Shown here: piece by piece, positions 1 through 9,847 of the stretch | Position numbering within the stretch: the first letter of the stretch is position 1 | How the letters are laid out: each line of letters starts with the position of its first letter | The notes under the pieces: model-generated | Databases searched by the model: none | Seen by the model: the letters and a program-made list of their open reading frames with translations, nothing else | What the model was told of the DNA's origin: nothing | Source: Bradyrhizobium algeriense | GTDB lineage: Bacteria > Pseudomonadota > Alphaproteobacteria > Rhizobiales > Xanthobacteraceae | Length of the DNA: 64,000 nucleotides | Direction: 5' to 3' | Assembly: GCF_003062295.1 (NCBI RefSeq) | Contig: NZ_PYCN01000001.1 | Coordinates: 764,001 to 828,000 of the forward strand | Translations under genes and position numbers: made by a program

Positions 1-512
1 GCGCCGATGACGGCATGTTCTTCCCGCTGCCGGAACCGCTGATCACCGGCCCTGCAACGCGGGTGATGTCCTTACGCGACGGCACCAAGAAGATGTCGAA
101 GTCGGACGCGTCGGACAATTCGCGCATCAACCTCACCGACGACGCCGACACCATCGCGCAAAAGATTCGCAAGGCGAAGACCGATCCGGAACCGCTGCCG
201 TCGGAAGAAAGGGGCCTGGAGAACCGGCCCGAGGCCGACAACCTCGTCGGTATCTATGCGGCGCTTTCCGAGCGCAGCAAGGCCGACATTTTGACGGAAT
301 TCGGCGGCGGGCAATTCTCCAGCTTCAAGAACGCGCTGGTGGAACTTTGCGTCACAAAACTCTCGCCGATCGCTTCCGAGATGAAACGGCTGGTCGCCGA
401 CCCCGGCCATGTCGACAAAATCCTGGTCGACGGCGCCGACCGGGCGCGCGTCATCGCCGACGAAACCATGCGTGCGACCAAGGATATCGTCGGTTTCATC
501 CGGAAGAGCTAG
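1..512 (+). CDS. trpS: Tryptophan--tRNA ligase, C-terminal part (5' end outside window)
   Basis: Class I aminoacyl-tRNA synthetase that charges tRNA-Trp in the cytoplasm. The reading frame is open from the window edge and stops at 510-512, so only the C-terminal portion, about 170 residues, is visible. The signature KMSKS loop lies at 90-104 ([10 protein letters not shown]), followed by a typical TrpS segment (RINLTDD, then [14 protein letters not shown]) and the helical anticodon-binding region ending GFIRKS. The HIGH motif lies outside the window. The identification rests on the KMSKS context and the TrpS-like tail. TyrS also carries a KMSKS loop, but the sequence after it fits TrpS better. 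Confidence 0.93.
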   Translation, partial: ADDGMFFPLPEPLITGPATRVMSLRDGTKKMSKSDASDNSRINLTDDADTIAQKIRKAKTDPEPLPSEERGLENRPEADNLVGIYAALSERSKADILTEFGGGQFSSFKNALVELCVTKLSPIASEMKRLVADPGHVDKILVDGADRARVIADETMRATKDIVGFIRKS

Positions 513-513
513 C

Positions 514-630
514 GCGTTATCGGTTCTGATCGAATCCGAACCGATAACGCTCTAGATTCTTGTTTTGACGCGTTTTCTTCACGCGAACCGGTCCCCACTT
601 CGCTCGAAAACGCTATGGCTCTCGCGGCGT
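514..630. repeat. Inverted repeat and intergenic repeat-like sequence after trpS
   Basis: Starting two bases after the trpS stop, perfect 13-base arms (GCGTTATCGGTTC at 514-526 and its complement at 538-550) enclose 11 bases. No T-run follows, so this may be a processing or termination hairpin or a mobile palindromic repeat. The next 80 bases (acgcgtttt, ccggtcccca, cgaaaacgct) resemble short intergenic repeats common in Bradyrhizobium-type genomes. This is judged by eye. Confidence 0.5.
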
Positions 631-707
631 TGCAATAGCGACGCCGCTTGTCGAAGGCGGCTGCGCCGTGGCAGCATGCGGCGGTTTGGCGCAGCACCGG
701 GATATGC

Positions 708-1202
708 ATGACCACCCAGCGACGAAGCTACGAGACGGGTCACCAGCCAAAATGCCTTGTCATCGTTGACGACACCGCGGAATGGGACCGCGCGGTGTAC
801 TACGCCAGCCGCTGGGCGATTCGCGTCGGCGGCGGCGTGGTGATGCTGCGCATCATCGAAATCGAGGACCAGAACCAGCAATGGCTGGGGGTTGCCGACC
901 TGATGCGCGCCGAAGCCGAGGACGCCGCCAATGAGGCGCTTGACCGCGCCGCCGGCCGCGCCAACGGCATTGCCGCGATCACGCCAGAGCGGGTGATTCG
1001 TGAGGGCGACCCGACCACCCAGATCCTCGACGTGATCGACAAGGACGTCGATATTTCGATGCTGGTGCTGGCGGCCAATCCGGGCCCGGAAGGCCCAGGC
1101 CCGTTGATCAGCATGATAGCGCAGGTCACCGGCTCGTTCCCGATTCCGGTGGTCATCGTGCCCGGCGATCTCAGCGATTCCGACATCGACGGCCTGTCTT
1201 AG
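708..1202 (+). CDS. Universal stress protein (UspA family)
   Basis: A 164-residue single UspA-like alpha/beta domain. It opens with the strand CLVIVDD, continues with a helix and VVMLRIIE, then GDPTTQILDVI, and ends with LVLAANPGPEGPGP, whose glycines resemble the ATP-binding loop G-2X-G-9X-G(S/T), before PVVIVPG. Such proteins bind nucleotides and modulate survival under stress; the exact partner cannot be told. The ATG at 708 was chosen over 648 because the UspA fold begins just after it and the extra 20 residues look like translated intergenic sequence. It stands alone between trpS and the Nfu gene. Confidence 0.8.
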   Translation: MTTQRRSYETGHQPKCLVIVDDTAEWDRAVYYASRWAIRVGGGVVMLRIIEIEDQNQQWLGVADLMRAEAEDAANEALDRAAGRANGIAAITPERVIREGDPTTQILDVIDKDVDISMLVLAANPGPEGPGPLISMIAQVTGSFPIPVVIVPGDLSDSDIDGLS

Positions 1203-1318
1203 GGCTTGATGCGGCTCGGGAATTTCTGATTGCGCCCCTTGATCGTGCGCTGCCGGTCGCCATCTGCTACAGGAGACCCCACGCGCCGGCCTTGAACCGG
1301 CGACGCCGGAGAAAAACC

Positions 1319-1888
1319 ATGTTCATTCAGACCGAAGCCACGCCCAATCCCGCCACGCTGAAATTCATTCCGGGCCGTACCGTGCTCGACTCCGGCACGA
1401 TGGAATTCGCCAACCGCGAAGCCGCCGCCCGTTCCCCGCTCGCCGAGCGTCTGTTCGACGTGCCCGGCATCTCCAGCGTGTTCTACGGCTACGATTTCGT
1501 CACCGTGACCAAGGCGGATGGCGACTGGCAGCACCTCAAGCCCGCGATCCTCGGCGCCATCATGGAGCACTACATGTCCGGCGCGCCGCTTCTGGCTGAC
1601 GGGACTGCCGGCAACGACGAGGCGGCGGACGAGGAAGGCGAATTCTTCAGCGAGGCCGACGCCGATACGGTCGCGACCATCAAGGATCTGATCGAGACGC
1701 GGGTGCGGCCGGCGGTCGCCAATGACGGCGGCGACATCACCTTCCGCGGCTTTAAGGACGGCGTCGTCTACCTCAACATGAAGGGTTCCTGCGCCGGCTG
1801 CCCGTCCTCGACGGCGACGCTGCAGCACGGCATTCAGAATCTCCTGAGGCATTTCGTGCCCGACGTGGTCGAAGTCCGGCCGGTTTGA
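1319..1888 (+). CDS. NifU/Nfu-type iron-sulfur cluster scaffold protein
   Basis: A 189-residue protein with an N-terminal Nfu_N domain (opening MFIQTEATPNPATLKF, residues 1-90) and a C-terminal NifU-like domain holding the CxxC pair (CAGC, Cys158 and Cys161). The two cysteines of a dimer bind a [4Fe-4S] cluster that is passed on to target enzymes. Length and domain order match the alphaproteobacterial and mitochondrial NFU1 type rather than the SufA-like/Nfu type of NfuA in E. coli. The ATG at 1319 begins exactly at the family's conserved MFIQTE. No suf or isc genes are nearby. Confidence 0.88.
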   Translation: MFIQTEATPNPATLKFIPGRTVLDSGTMEFANREAAARSPLAERLFDVPGISSVFYGYDFVTVTKADGDWQHLKPAILGAIMEHYMSGAPLLADGTAGNDEAADEEGEFFSEADADTVATIKDLIETRVRPAVANDGGDITFRGFKDGVVYLNMKGSCAGCPSSTATLQHGIQNLLRHFVPDVVEVRPV

Positions 1889-1896
1889 GTTGGTGC

Positions 1897-2024
1897 CGTA
1901 GGGTGGGCAAAGGCGCGCTTCGCGCCGTGCCCACCATGATCTATCCGTATAGTTAGATGGTGGGCGCGCGGAGCCTGTCATCGGGCGCGCATTCGCGCGA
2001 CCCGGTGGCTTTGCCCACCCTACG
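1897..2024. repeat. Palindromic intergenic repeat (gtagggtgggca type)
   Basis: Perfect 16-base outer arms CGTAGGGTGGGCAAAG (1897-1912) and the complement at 2009-2024 enclose further inverted pieces such as gcgcgcttcgcgc and ccaccat/atggtgg. It fills the gap between the Nfu gene and tsaB. The structure is that of a mobile palindromic unit, not a simple terminator, as the RNA hairpin would be over 120 bases and has no T-run. Confidence 0.75.
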
Positions 2025-2073
2025 CAGCCGCAAGACATGACGGCATGATTGCGCGTCTGCTATACCTCCCTCC

Positions 2074-2772
2074 ATGCTGATCCTCGCCATCGATACCGCG
2101 CTCGATGCCTGCGCCGCGGCCGTGCTCGACACCGCGGGCGGCGTCATCGCGCGGGAATCGCAGCCGATGAAGCGCGGTCATGCCGAAGCCCTGATGCCGC
2201 TGATCGCGCGCGTGATGAAGGCGTCAGGCGTTGCGTTCACGGCTCTCGACCGCATCGCCGCGACCACCGGTCCCGGCAGCTTTACCGGATTGCGCGTCGG
2301 CCTTTCGGCCGCCCGCGGCATTGCGCTCGCCGCCGGCAAGCCGGTCGTCGGCGTGACAACGCTGACCGCTTTTGCCGCCCCTATCGTCAGCGAGACCAGC
2401 GAACATCCGGTAATATCCGCCGTCGATGCGCGGCATGATCATGTCTATTTCCAGATGCTGGGCGGCGACGGCAGTTCATTGATCAAGCCGCAGGTCGCCC
2501 CGATCGCGGAAGCGCTCGACGCGGCGCGCTTGGGTGCGCCATATCTGGTCGGCAATGCGGCGAAGATTCTGGCCGACCGCTGGCCGGCCGATGCAGCCCC
2601 GCCTTTCAAGACCGACCAGCAGGCAGCGCCCGATATCGCCTGGGTGGCGTGGCTGGGTGCCGCCGTCGATCCCGAGAGTTCACCGGCGCGTCCTTATTAT
2701 CTGCGCGCGCCCGATGCCAAGCCGCCAAAGGATCCGCTGTCCGGTGCTTCGCAGCCACCAGCAGCATCATGA
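2074..2772 (+). CDS. tsaB: tRNA threonylcarbamoyladenosine biosynthesis protein TsaB
   Basis: A 232-residue member of the ASKHA fold. TsaB is the non-catalytic partner that forms a heterodimer with TsaD and works with TsaE to make t6A37 in ANN-decoding tRNAs. The start MLILAIDTALDACAAAVLD and the motif TTGPGSFTGLRVGLSAARG (around residues 64-82) are diagnostic. The last bases overlap the start of rimI (ATGA at 2769-2772), a common TsaB-RimI coupling. TsaE lies far away in this window, at 54.2 kb, fused to another domain. Confidence 0.93.
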   Translation: MLILAIDTALDACAAAVLDTAGGVIARESQPMKRGHAEALMPLIARVMKASGVAFTALDRIAATTGPGSFTGLRVGLSAARGIALAAGKPVVGVTTLTAFAAPIVSETSEHPVISAVDARHDHVYFQMLGGDGSSLIKPQVAPIAEALDAARLGAPYLVGNAAKILADRWPADAAPPFKTDQQAAPDIAWVAWLGAAVDPESSPARPYYLRAPDAKPPKDPLSGASQPPAAS

Positions 2773-3254
2773 TGACATGGCTCTCCGATTGGTGGAACGG
2801 CGGCACGGCCGTGATCGAACCGGCCAGCCCGCGCGACGCGGCGCGTCTGGCGCAACTGCATGGCGCATCGTTTCACCGCGGCTGGGGCGAAGGCGAATTC
2901 GAGGTCATGCTGACCGAGCGCAATACGCTCGTTCACCGGCTCAGACTTGGACGCAAGACCATCGGCTTTGCGGTGTCGCGCTGGGCGGCTGACGAGGCGG
3001 AGTTATTGTCGATCGCCATCGATGCGGCCCAACGTGGCCGCGGCCTGTCGCGCAACCTGTTGCTGACGCATCTCGGTCATCTCGCCGGCCGCGGCGTATG
3101 CAAGGTGTTCCTCGAGGTCGAAGAAAATAATCAGGCGGCGCGGCGCCTGTATGAATGGGCCGGATTTGAGGTCGTTGGCCGCCGGGAACGCTATTATCAG
3201 CAACCCGGCGGGGAGCAATTGAATGCACTTCTGATGCGACGTGACTTGTCGTAA
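2769..3254 (+). CDS. rimI: Ribosomal-protein-alanine N-acetyltransferase RimI
   Basis: A 161-residue GNAT acetyltransferase. RimI transfers acetyl from acetyl-CoA to the N-terminal alanine of ribosomal protein S18. The acetyl-CoA loop is RGRGLSRNLL (Q/RxxGxG/A type), followed by VFLEVEENNQAARRLYEWAGF, the typical RimI motif. The ATG at 2769 overlaps the tsaB stop. Another in-frame ATG follows immediately at 2772, so the true first residue is uncertain by one. The open frame continues upstream to 2649, but that part lies inside tsaB. Confidence 0.9.
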   Translation: MMTWLSDWWNGGTAVIEPASPRDAARLAQLHGASFHRGWGEGEFEVMLTERNTLVHRLRLGRKTIGFAVSRWAADEAELLSIAIDAAQRGRGLSRNLLLTHLGHLAGRGVCKVFLEVEENNQAARRLYEWAGFEVVGRRERYYQQPGGEQLNALLMRRDLS

Positions 3255-3308
3255 TATGCGCTGGGTGGCAAAAGACCCCGCAACCTGCGCCCGAAGGCCC
3301 TGAGACCC

Positions 3309-3758
3309 ATGCCCGTACTGAAATCCCCGTCTGCGCACAAGAATACCGGCATCGAGGCACGCTGCGCCGCCACCGGCATGCGCATGACCGAGCAGCGCCG
3401 CGTGATCGCGCGCGTGCTGGCGGATTCGGTCGACCATCCCGACGTCGAGGAACTTTACCGGCGCTGTGTCGCGGTCGACGACAAGATCTCGATCTCGACG
3501 GTATACCGCACCGTCAAGCTGTTCGAGGACGCCGGGATCATCGAGCGGCACGATTTTCGCGAAGGCCGCGCGCGCTACGAGCAGATGCCCGACAGCCACC
3601 ACGACCATCTGATCAATCTGCGCGACGGCAAGGTGATCGAGTTCACCTCCGAGGAGATCGAGAAATTGCAGGCCGAGATTGCCCGCAAGCTGGGCTACAA
3701 GCTGGTCGATCACCGGCTGGAACTGTATTGCGTCCCGCTCGACGAAGAGAAAACCTAG
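3309..3758 (+). CDS. fur: Ferric uptake regulator family transcription factor
   Basis: A 149-residue Fur-family regulator with an N-terminal winged helix (TGMRMTEQRRVIARVL, then ISISTVYRTVKLFEDAGII) and a C-terminal dimerisation and metal domain with the metal-site run SHHDHLI. The CxxC zinc pairs of E. coli Fur are missing. In rhizobia, family members of this type may act as Fur, or as the Mn-responsive Mur. This gene resembles the Bradyrhizobium protein called Fur. It is single and follows rimI by 54 bases. A second family member, Irr, lies at 37.1 kb. Whether it senses Fe or Mn cannot be told from sequence. Confidence 0.85.
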   Translation: MPVLKSPSAHKNTGIEARCAATGMRMTEQRRVIARVLADSVDHPDVEELYRRCVAVDDKISISTVYRTVKLFEDAGIIERHDFREGRARYEQMPDSHHDHLINLRDGKVIEFTSEEIEKLQAEIARKLGYKLVDHRLELYCVPLDEEKT

Positions 3759-3777
3759 TTTTCGTGAATCACTTTTC

Positions 3778-4452
3778 GTGAATTTCGATCTCATCATTTT
3801 CGATTGCGACGGCGTGCTGGTCGACAGCGAAGTCATTTCATGTCGCGCGCATGCCGAGACGTTGACGCGTCACGGCTATCCGATCACATCGGAACAGGTA
3901 CTCGAACGGTTTCTCGGTGTGTCTGACCGCGAGGCGCGCCAAACGATCGAACGCGAGATCGACCGAAAACTGCCTGATGACTTCGAACAACAGGTGAAGG
4001 CGGCCACGCTGAAATTTTACGAGGGCGATTTGCAGGCGATCGCACATGTCGGCGACGCCATTGGCGCGATACGCCTGCCTAAATGCGTCGCTTCCAGCGG
4101 AACGCCCGAAAAGATTCGCCACGGCCTCAGCTGCGCCGGCCTCTACGACCAACTCGCGCCGAATATTTTCTCTGCTACGCAGGTCAGCCGCGGTAAACCG
4201 GCGCCCGATCTGTTTCTGTTTGCCGCCGAGCAGATGAAGGTGCAACCGGCCCAGTGTCTGGTTATCGAGGACAGCGTTCCTGGCGTCACCGGCGGCCGCG
4301 CCGCCGGCATGACCGTGCTCGGTTTCCACGGCGGCAGCCATTGTCAGCCGGGCCATGCCGAGAAGCTGTGCGCCGCCGGAGCGGACATGATCTTCGACGA
4401 TATGCGGCAACTGCCCGACCTGATTGCACGCATCGGTCGAAAGGCCGGCTAG
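3778..4452 (+). CDS. HAD-superfamily phosphatase (beta-phosphoglucomutase-like subfamily)
   Basis: A 224-residue HAD hydrolase. Motif I is FDCDGVLVDSE with nucleophile Asp9 and acid/base Asp11. Motif II is ASSGTP, motif III is the Lys in RGKPAPDLFLFAAE, and motif IV is VIEDSVPGV. The helical cap follows motif I, as in small-sugar-phosphate phosphatases. The GTG at 3778 gives MNFDLIIFDCDG, a normal family start; the frame is open further upstream but overlaps fur. No clear Shine-Dalgarno sequence is visible. The substrate is unknown. Confidence 0.82.
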   Translation: MNFDLIIFDCDGVLVDSEVISCRAHAETLTRHGYPITSEQVLERFLGVSDREARQTIEREIDRKLPDDFEQQVKAATLKFYEGDLQAIAHVGDAIGAIRLPKCVASSGTPEKIRHGLSCAGLYDQLAPNIFSATQVSRGKPAPDLFLFAAEQMKVQPAQCLVIEDSVPGVTGGRAAGMTVLGFHGGSHCQPGHAEKLCAAGADMIFDDMRQLPDLIARIGRKAG

Positions 4453-4504
4453 ATCAGCATCGCTTGGTTGAAGTCCGGCGTCCGCCGACATCAGATCAAC
4501 AATC

Positions 4505-6565
4505 TTGCCGCGAGTTAACTGGGCACTGAACCCGCAGGTGATAGTTTCAGGTGAACCTGCGCGAGGGGAGCGGCGCATCCCAAGATTACCCGACAACCAA
4601 ATATTGAAGACGGCCTCGTCGCTCACACTCGTTGCGGCGGTGGCCGTGCTTGCGCGCACCTGGCAGCTTTCGCAGAACGAGTTTGGAAGGCAATACTACG
4701 CCGCGGGCGTGCGCAGCATGCTGGATAGCTGGCACAATTTTCTCTTCAACGCATTCGACCCCGCAGGCTTTGTTTCCATCGACAAGCCGCCGGTGGCGAT
4801 CTGGCTGCAGGTCGCCAGCGCCAAGCTGCTCGGCTTTAGCGCGCATTCGATCCTGCTCGCCCAGGCGATGGCGGGATTGGCCGCGGTGCTGATCATCTAC
4901 GCGCTGGTGCGGAAATATTGGGGCGGGACGGCCGGGGCTATCGCCGCGCTGTCGCTCGCGCTCAGCCCGGTCAATGTTGCCGTCGACCGTTCCAACAATA
5001 CCGACAGCTGTCTCATCCTGGTGCTGCTGGCCGCCGTGTGGTTGGGGATGCGGGCGGCCGAAACCGGCCGGCTCGCGATGCTCTGCGCCGCGATGGCCGT
5101 GATCGGCATCGGCTTCAACGTCAAGATGGGAGCCGCACTGGTGTTGGCGCCGGTACTGGCCCTGACGTTCAGCCTCGCCCGGCCCGGCGCTCCCGTCACT
5201 TGGCATAAAGCGACTTGGCACCTCGGGCGACAAGCCATCGCAGGCATCGTCCTCGTTGCCGTCTCGCTGTCATGGGCGATCTTCTTCGATCTCACACCGG
5301 CCCGGGACCGGCCCTATGCGGGCAGCACCAGGCACAATTCCATGCTCGAGCTCGCGTTGGTGCATAATGGCGCGGCCCGCTTCCTTCCGGCATCAGCGCC
5401 CGCAGGCAATCCGGCCATCTCCTCGCCCGCCGCCTCCGGCGAGGCAGCGCCGGCAACCACGGCAGTCCGGCAGCCCGTGATGACCGACGACTCGCCGACA
5501 GGCCCGCTCCGCCTGTTTCGGCCGCGGGCCGCGGCGCAGTTCGCCTGGCTGCTGCCGCTCGCGCTCGCGGGCCTGGTTCTCGCCTGGCTGGACGCACGAA
5601 GTCCGGGCGCGTCCGTGTCACGCCGCATCAGCGCCGGCGTATGGACCGGCTGGCTCGTGCTGTACTGGATCGTGCTCAGCTTTGCCGGCGGATTGATCCA
5701 CACCTACTATGTCGCCGTGCTCGGTCCGCCGCTTGCCGTGTTTTCCGGCATCGCCGTCGCCGGCCTCTGGTCGAGATGGAAAGCGGGCAAGTCGGGGCGG
5801 ATATATCTGCCGCTGATCATCGTGGCCACCGCCTCTTGGCAAATCTATCTCTGCATGCCGCCATCCGAGGGAATCGGATCCGATTGGCTCAGCCTGACAT
5901 GGCTGACGTCGATCGGGATCGCCGTGATTTGCGCAGCCGTCCTTTATGCATTGCCGCAGCGGGGCAGCAGTTTCGCAAAACTGCTCGCGGTCGCTTCCAT
6001 TGGCGCGCTGCTCGTTCCGCCGACCCTGACCGCCGCGAGCGTCGTTCTGAGGCGCCCGAACATCGCCGCACCGGTCGCCAACATGACCGCTTTGCTCACG
6101 CCGTCAGATACGGAGCGCCAGGCATTGCGGACATCACGGCTGGACGCCGGCCGCCAGAAGCTCATCAGTTACCTGACCGCCAATCGCGAGGCCGCGAACT
6201 TTCTCGTCGCTGTTCCCAACGCCAACGTCGCTGCGCCGCTCATTATCTCGACCGGCCTGCCGGTCATGGCGATCGGCGGCTATCTCGGCGACGATCCGAT
6301 CCTGACGGCTTCTGATATCGAAAAACTGGCCTCGGACAGGCAACTGCGCTTCGTAATGCTGGGCGGATTTACCCTGGCGCCGGCAAAGCAGGCGGCGGCG
6401 CTCGATCCGATCGCGCGATGGGTGCGCGCCAACGGCCACCCCGTCGATCCAAAATTGTGGCGCCCGTACGCTTCGAGCAGCACCCCCTACCGCATCAACC
6501 TCGGCAATGAATGGGTCGAGGTTCCGCCGCCTGAACTGTTCGATCTCTGGGGCACGGCCAACTGA
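4505..6565 (+). CDS. GT39-family (ArnT/PMT-like) membrane glycosyltransferase
   Basis: A 686-residue polytopic inner-membrane protein. The N-terminal half shows the ArnT/PMT pattern: an early acidic/aromatic loop (NEFGRQYYAAGVRSM), FVSIDKPPVAIWLQ, and RSNNTDS after a predicted helix, then many hydrophobic segments. The C-terminal third is a soluble extracytoplasmic domain. Such enzymes move a sugar from a polyprenyl-phosphate donor to lipid or polysaccharide on the outer face of the membrane. The pattern resembles the YkcB-like branch. The ATG at 4505 is the first in frame; a start further in, before the first membrane segment, cannot be excluded. Donor and acceptor are unknown, and no neighbouring sugar genes help. 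Confidence 0.75.
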   Translation: MPRVNWALNPQVIVSGEPARGERRIPRLPDNQILKTASSLTLVAAVAVLARTWQLSQNEFGRQYYAAGVRSMLDSWHNFLFNAFDPAGFVSIDKPPVAIWLQVASAKLLGFSAHSILLAQAMAGLAAVLIIYALVRKYWGGTAGAIAALSLALSPVNVAVDRSNNTDSCLILVLLAAVWLGMRAAETGRLAMLCAAMAVIGIGFNVKMGAALVLAPVLALTFSLARPGAPVTWHKATWHLGRQAIAGIVLVAVSLSWAIFFDLTPARDRPYAGSTRHNSMLELALVHNGAARFLPASAPAGNPAISSPAASGEAAPATTAVRQPVMTDDSPTGPLRLFRPRAAAQFAWLLPLALAGLVLAWLDARSPGASVSRRISAGVWTGWLVLYWIVLSFAGGLIHTYYVAVLGPPLAVFSGIAVAGLWSRWKAGKSGRIYLPLIIVATASWQIYLCMPPSEGIGSDWLSLTWLTSIGIAVICAAVLYALPQRGSSFAKLLAVASIGALLVPPTLTAASVVLRRPNIAAPVANMTALLTPSDTERQALRTSRLDAGRQKLISYLTANREAANFLVAVPNANVAAPLIISTGLPVMAIGGYLGDDPILTASDIEKLASDRQLRFVMLGGFTLAPAKQAAALDPIARWVRANGHPVDPKLWRPYASSSTPYRINLGNEWVEVPPPELFDLWGTAN

Positions 6566-6578
6566 GCCATTCCCGCTC

Positions 6579-6676
6579 GTCATTCCGGGGCGATGCGCCA
6601 GCATCGAACCCGGAATCTCGAGATTCTCAAGTGCGCAATTGCGCACCATAGTTCGCTTCGCGCCCCAGAATGACGG
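6579..6676. repeat. Palindromic intergenic repeat with GTGCGCAATTGCGCAC core (copy 1)
   Basis: Outer arms gtcattccgggg and ccccagaatgac bracket aatctcgagatt and the 16-base perfect palindrome GTGCGCAATTGCGCAC (6631-6646). The same palindrome occurs at 15296-15311, 22808-22823 and 37655-37670, always between genes. This copy lies between the glycosyltransferase gene and miaB. It looks like a RIME/RPE-type mobile palindromic unit. Confidence 0.8.
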
Positions 6677-6762
6677 CTTCAAACACTGGCTTTTTGGCTA
6701 TTTAGGCTATATCTGAGCCCCAGCCGCCGTCAGGGCGCCTTTTCCACCTGCACTCAGGTTCC

Positions 6763-8181
<1,419 letters not shown>

Positions 8182-8185
8182 ACCC

Positions 8186-9241
8186 TTGCCAAAAAGCGCA
8201 TCGGATTCGTCTTCGCTCGCTCCCAGCCGCAAATTTGACCGCGACATGCAAGTTCCGCCCGAGACCCAGGTCGTCATCGACTTCGACGACAACCGCGCCG
8301 CTTCCGCGCTGGTCGGCCCCTACGGGCAAAACCTGGCGCTGGTCGAACGGCGGCTCGGCATCGTCGTCGATTCCCGCGGCAACCACATCACCATCGCCGG
8401 CTCCCGCGACGGCTGCGACGCCGCGCGGCGCGTGCTGGAGACGCTCTATGCCCAGGCCTTGCAGGGACATGACCTCTCGCAGGGCGAAGTCGAAGGCGCG
8501 ATCCGCGCCGTGCTGGCCCAGGGCTCGCTGTTCGAGTTCGACGCCAAGACCGCCAAATCGTCGTTCGAGACCATCAACCTGCGCAAGCGTCCGGTGCGGG
8601 CACGCACCGCCGCGCAGGATTCCTACATCCGTGCGTTAAAGCGCCACGAGATGGTGTTCGGCGTCGGCCCGGCCGGCACCGGCAAGACCTGGCTTGCGGT
8701 GGCGCATGCCGCGCAATTGTTCGAACGCAAGGAAGTCGATCGCATCATCCTGTCGCGGCCCGCGGTCGAGGCCGGCGAGCGGCTCGGCTTCCTGCCCGGC
8801 GACTTGCGGGAAAAGGTCGATCCTTACTTAAGGCCGATCTACGACGCGCTGTACGATTTGATGGATTCGCGCATTGTCGAGCGCGCGCTGCAGGCCGGCG
8901 AGATCGAGATCGCGCCGCTGGCGTTCATGCGCGGCCGCACGCTGACCAATGCCGTCATCATCCTCGACGAAGCCCAGAACACCACTTCGATGCAGATGAA
9001 GATGTTCCTGACCCGGCTCGGCGAGAACAGCCGCATGATCATCACCGGCGATCCGTCGCAGGTCGACCTTCCGAGCGGACAGGCCTCCGGGCTTGCCGAA
9101 GCGGTCAAGCTGCTCGACGGCGTCGAGGGCATTGCGCAGGTGAAATTCACCGCGGAAGACGTCATCCGCCATGAACTGGTGGCGCGGATCGTCGCCGCCT
9201 ATGAGGGATTGCCGCAAAAACCGGCAACCAACAAATCTTGA
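8186..9241 (+). CDS. PhoH-like ATPase (YbeZ)
   Basis: A 351-residue PhoH family protein with a KH-like N-terminal region and a P-loop ATPase domain. The Walker A motif GPAGTGKT is at residues 161-168; Walker B is VIILDEAQN, followed by ITGDPSQ. PhoH/YbeZ is thought to act with the RNase YbeY in rRNA and RNA maturation, and ybeY is the next gene. The start is TTG at 8186, with GGGGAG about ten bases upstream; an ATG at 8246 is an alternative that would lose 20 residues. The stop overlaps the earliest possible ybeY start. Confidence 0.92.
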   Translation: MPKSASDSSSLAPSRKFDRDMQVPPETQVVIDFDDNRAASALVGPYGQNLALVERRLGIVVDSRGNHITIAGSRDGCDAARRVLETLYAQALQGHDLSQGEVEGAIRAVLAQGSLFEFDAKTAKSSFETINLRKRPVRARTAAQDSYIRALKRHEMVFGVGPAGTGKTWLAVAHAAQLFERKEVDRIILSRPAVEAGERLGFLPGDLREKVDPYLRPIYDALYDLMDSRIVERALQAGEIEIAPLAFMRGRTLTNAVIILDEAQNTTSMQMKMFLTRLGENSRMIITGDPSQVDLPSGQASGLAEAVKLLDGVEGIAQVKFTAEDVIRHELVARIVAAYEGLPQKPATNKS

Positions 9242-9259
9242 CCCAGAAATCGTCGGCGC

Positions 9260-9282
9260 CGGGCCTGCCGCAGGCAGGCCCG
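9260..9282. other. Perfect hairpin between phoH and ybeY
   Basis: Arms CGGGCCTGCC (9260-9269) and GGCAGGCCCG (9273-9282) with a three-base loop form a very stable stem 18 bases after the phoH stop. There is no T-run, so it is not an obvious terminator. It may be an RNA processing or translation-control element. It falls inside the longest open frame of ybeY, which argues that ybeY starts after it. Confidence 0.5.
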
Positions 9283-9303
9283 GGCCGTAACCCGAACATT
9301 GCA

Positions 9304-9846
9304 ATGCAAAGCGCTGGAACGCTCGTGTCGTCCGTCCTTCCGTTCACCGAAGTTCTGGTCGTCGCCGATTGCTGGCAGACCGAGCCGGACGCCGAGGCGG
9401 TGATCCATCGCGCCATCCATGCGGCGGCCGAAATCGCCGATGCCGATGTCGGGGAGGCCGAGCTCGCCGTCATGCTGACCGACGATGCCGGCATCCGCAC
9501 GCTCAACAGCAACTGGCGCGGCATCGACAAGCCGACCAACGTGCTGTCGTTTCCGGCGCTGCAGCCGAGCGCAAGCGCGCCTGCCGACGCGCCCCGGATG
9601 CTCGGCGATATCGCCATTGCCTACGAGACCACGCGGAAAGAGGCCGACGACGAAGAAAAGCCGTTCGATCATCACCTCAGCCATCTGGCGATCCACGGGT
9701 TCCTGCATTTGATCGGATACGATCACGAGAAAGACGACGACGCCGAAGCCATGGAAGGTCTCGAACGGGAGATTCTCGCGCAGCTCGGTATTCCAGATCC
9801 GTATGCGGATCGAGACCCGCATGCGGACCGGGAGCGGATGGACTAA
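9304..9846 (+). CDS. ybeY: Endoribonuclease YbeY (rRNA maturation factor)
   Basis: A 180-residue zinc-dependent endoribonuclease involved in 16S rRNA 3'-end processing and ribosome quality control. The zinc site H-x3-H-x5-H is HGFLHLIGYDH with His131, His135 and His141. The upstream motif NSNWRGIDKPTNVLSFP is typical. The frame is open back to a TTG at 9238, but the extra 22 residues run through a strong hairpin and are low in complexity, so the ATG at 9304 is preferred. A GTG at 9328 is a further option. Confidence 0.93.
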   Translation: MQSAGTLVSSVLPFTEVLVVADCWQTEPDAEAVIHRAIHAAAEIADADVGEAELAVMLTDDAGIRTLNSNWRGIDKPTNVLSFPALQPSASAPADAPRMLGDIAIAYETTRKEADDEEKPFDHHLSHLAIHGFLHLIGYDHEKDDDAEAMEGLEREILAQLGIPDPYADRDPHADRERMD

Positions 9847-9847
9847 A

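Noticed and set aside
3764..3778. GTG at 3764 as the HAD start
   Set aside because: It is in a different frame from the HAD motifs; GTG 3778 is in frame.
4505..4620. Earlier start for the GT39 protein as part of a longer soluble domain
   Set aside because: Only a short stretch of about 35 residues precedes the first membrane segment and no domain is seen there.
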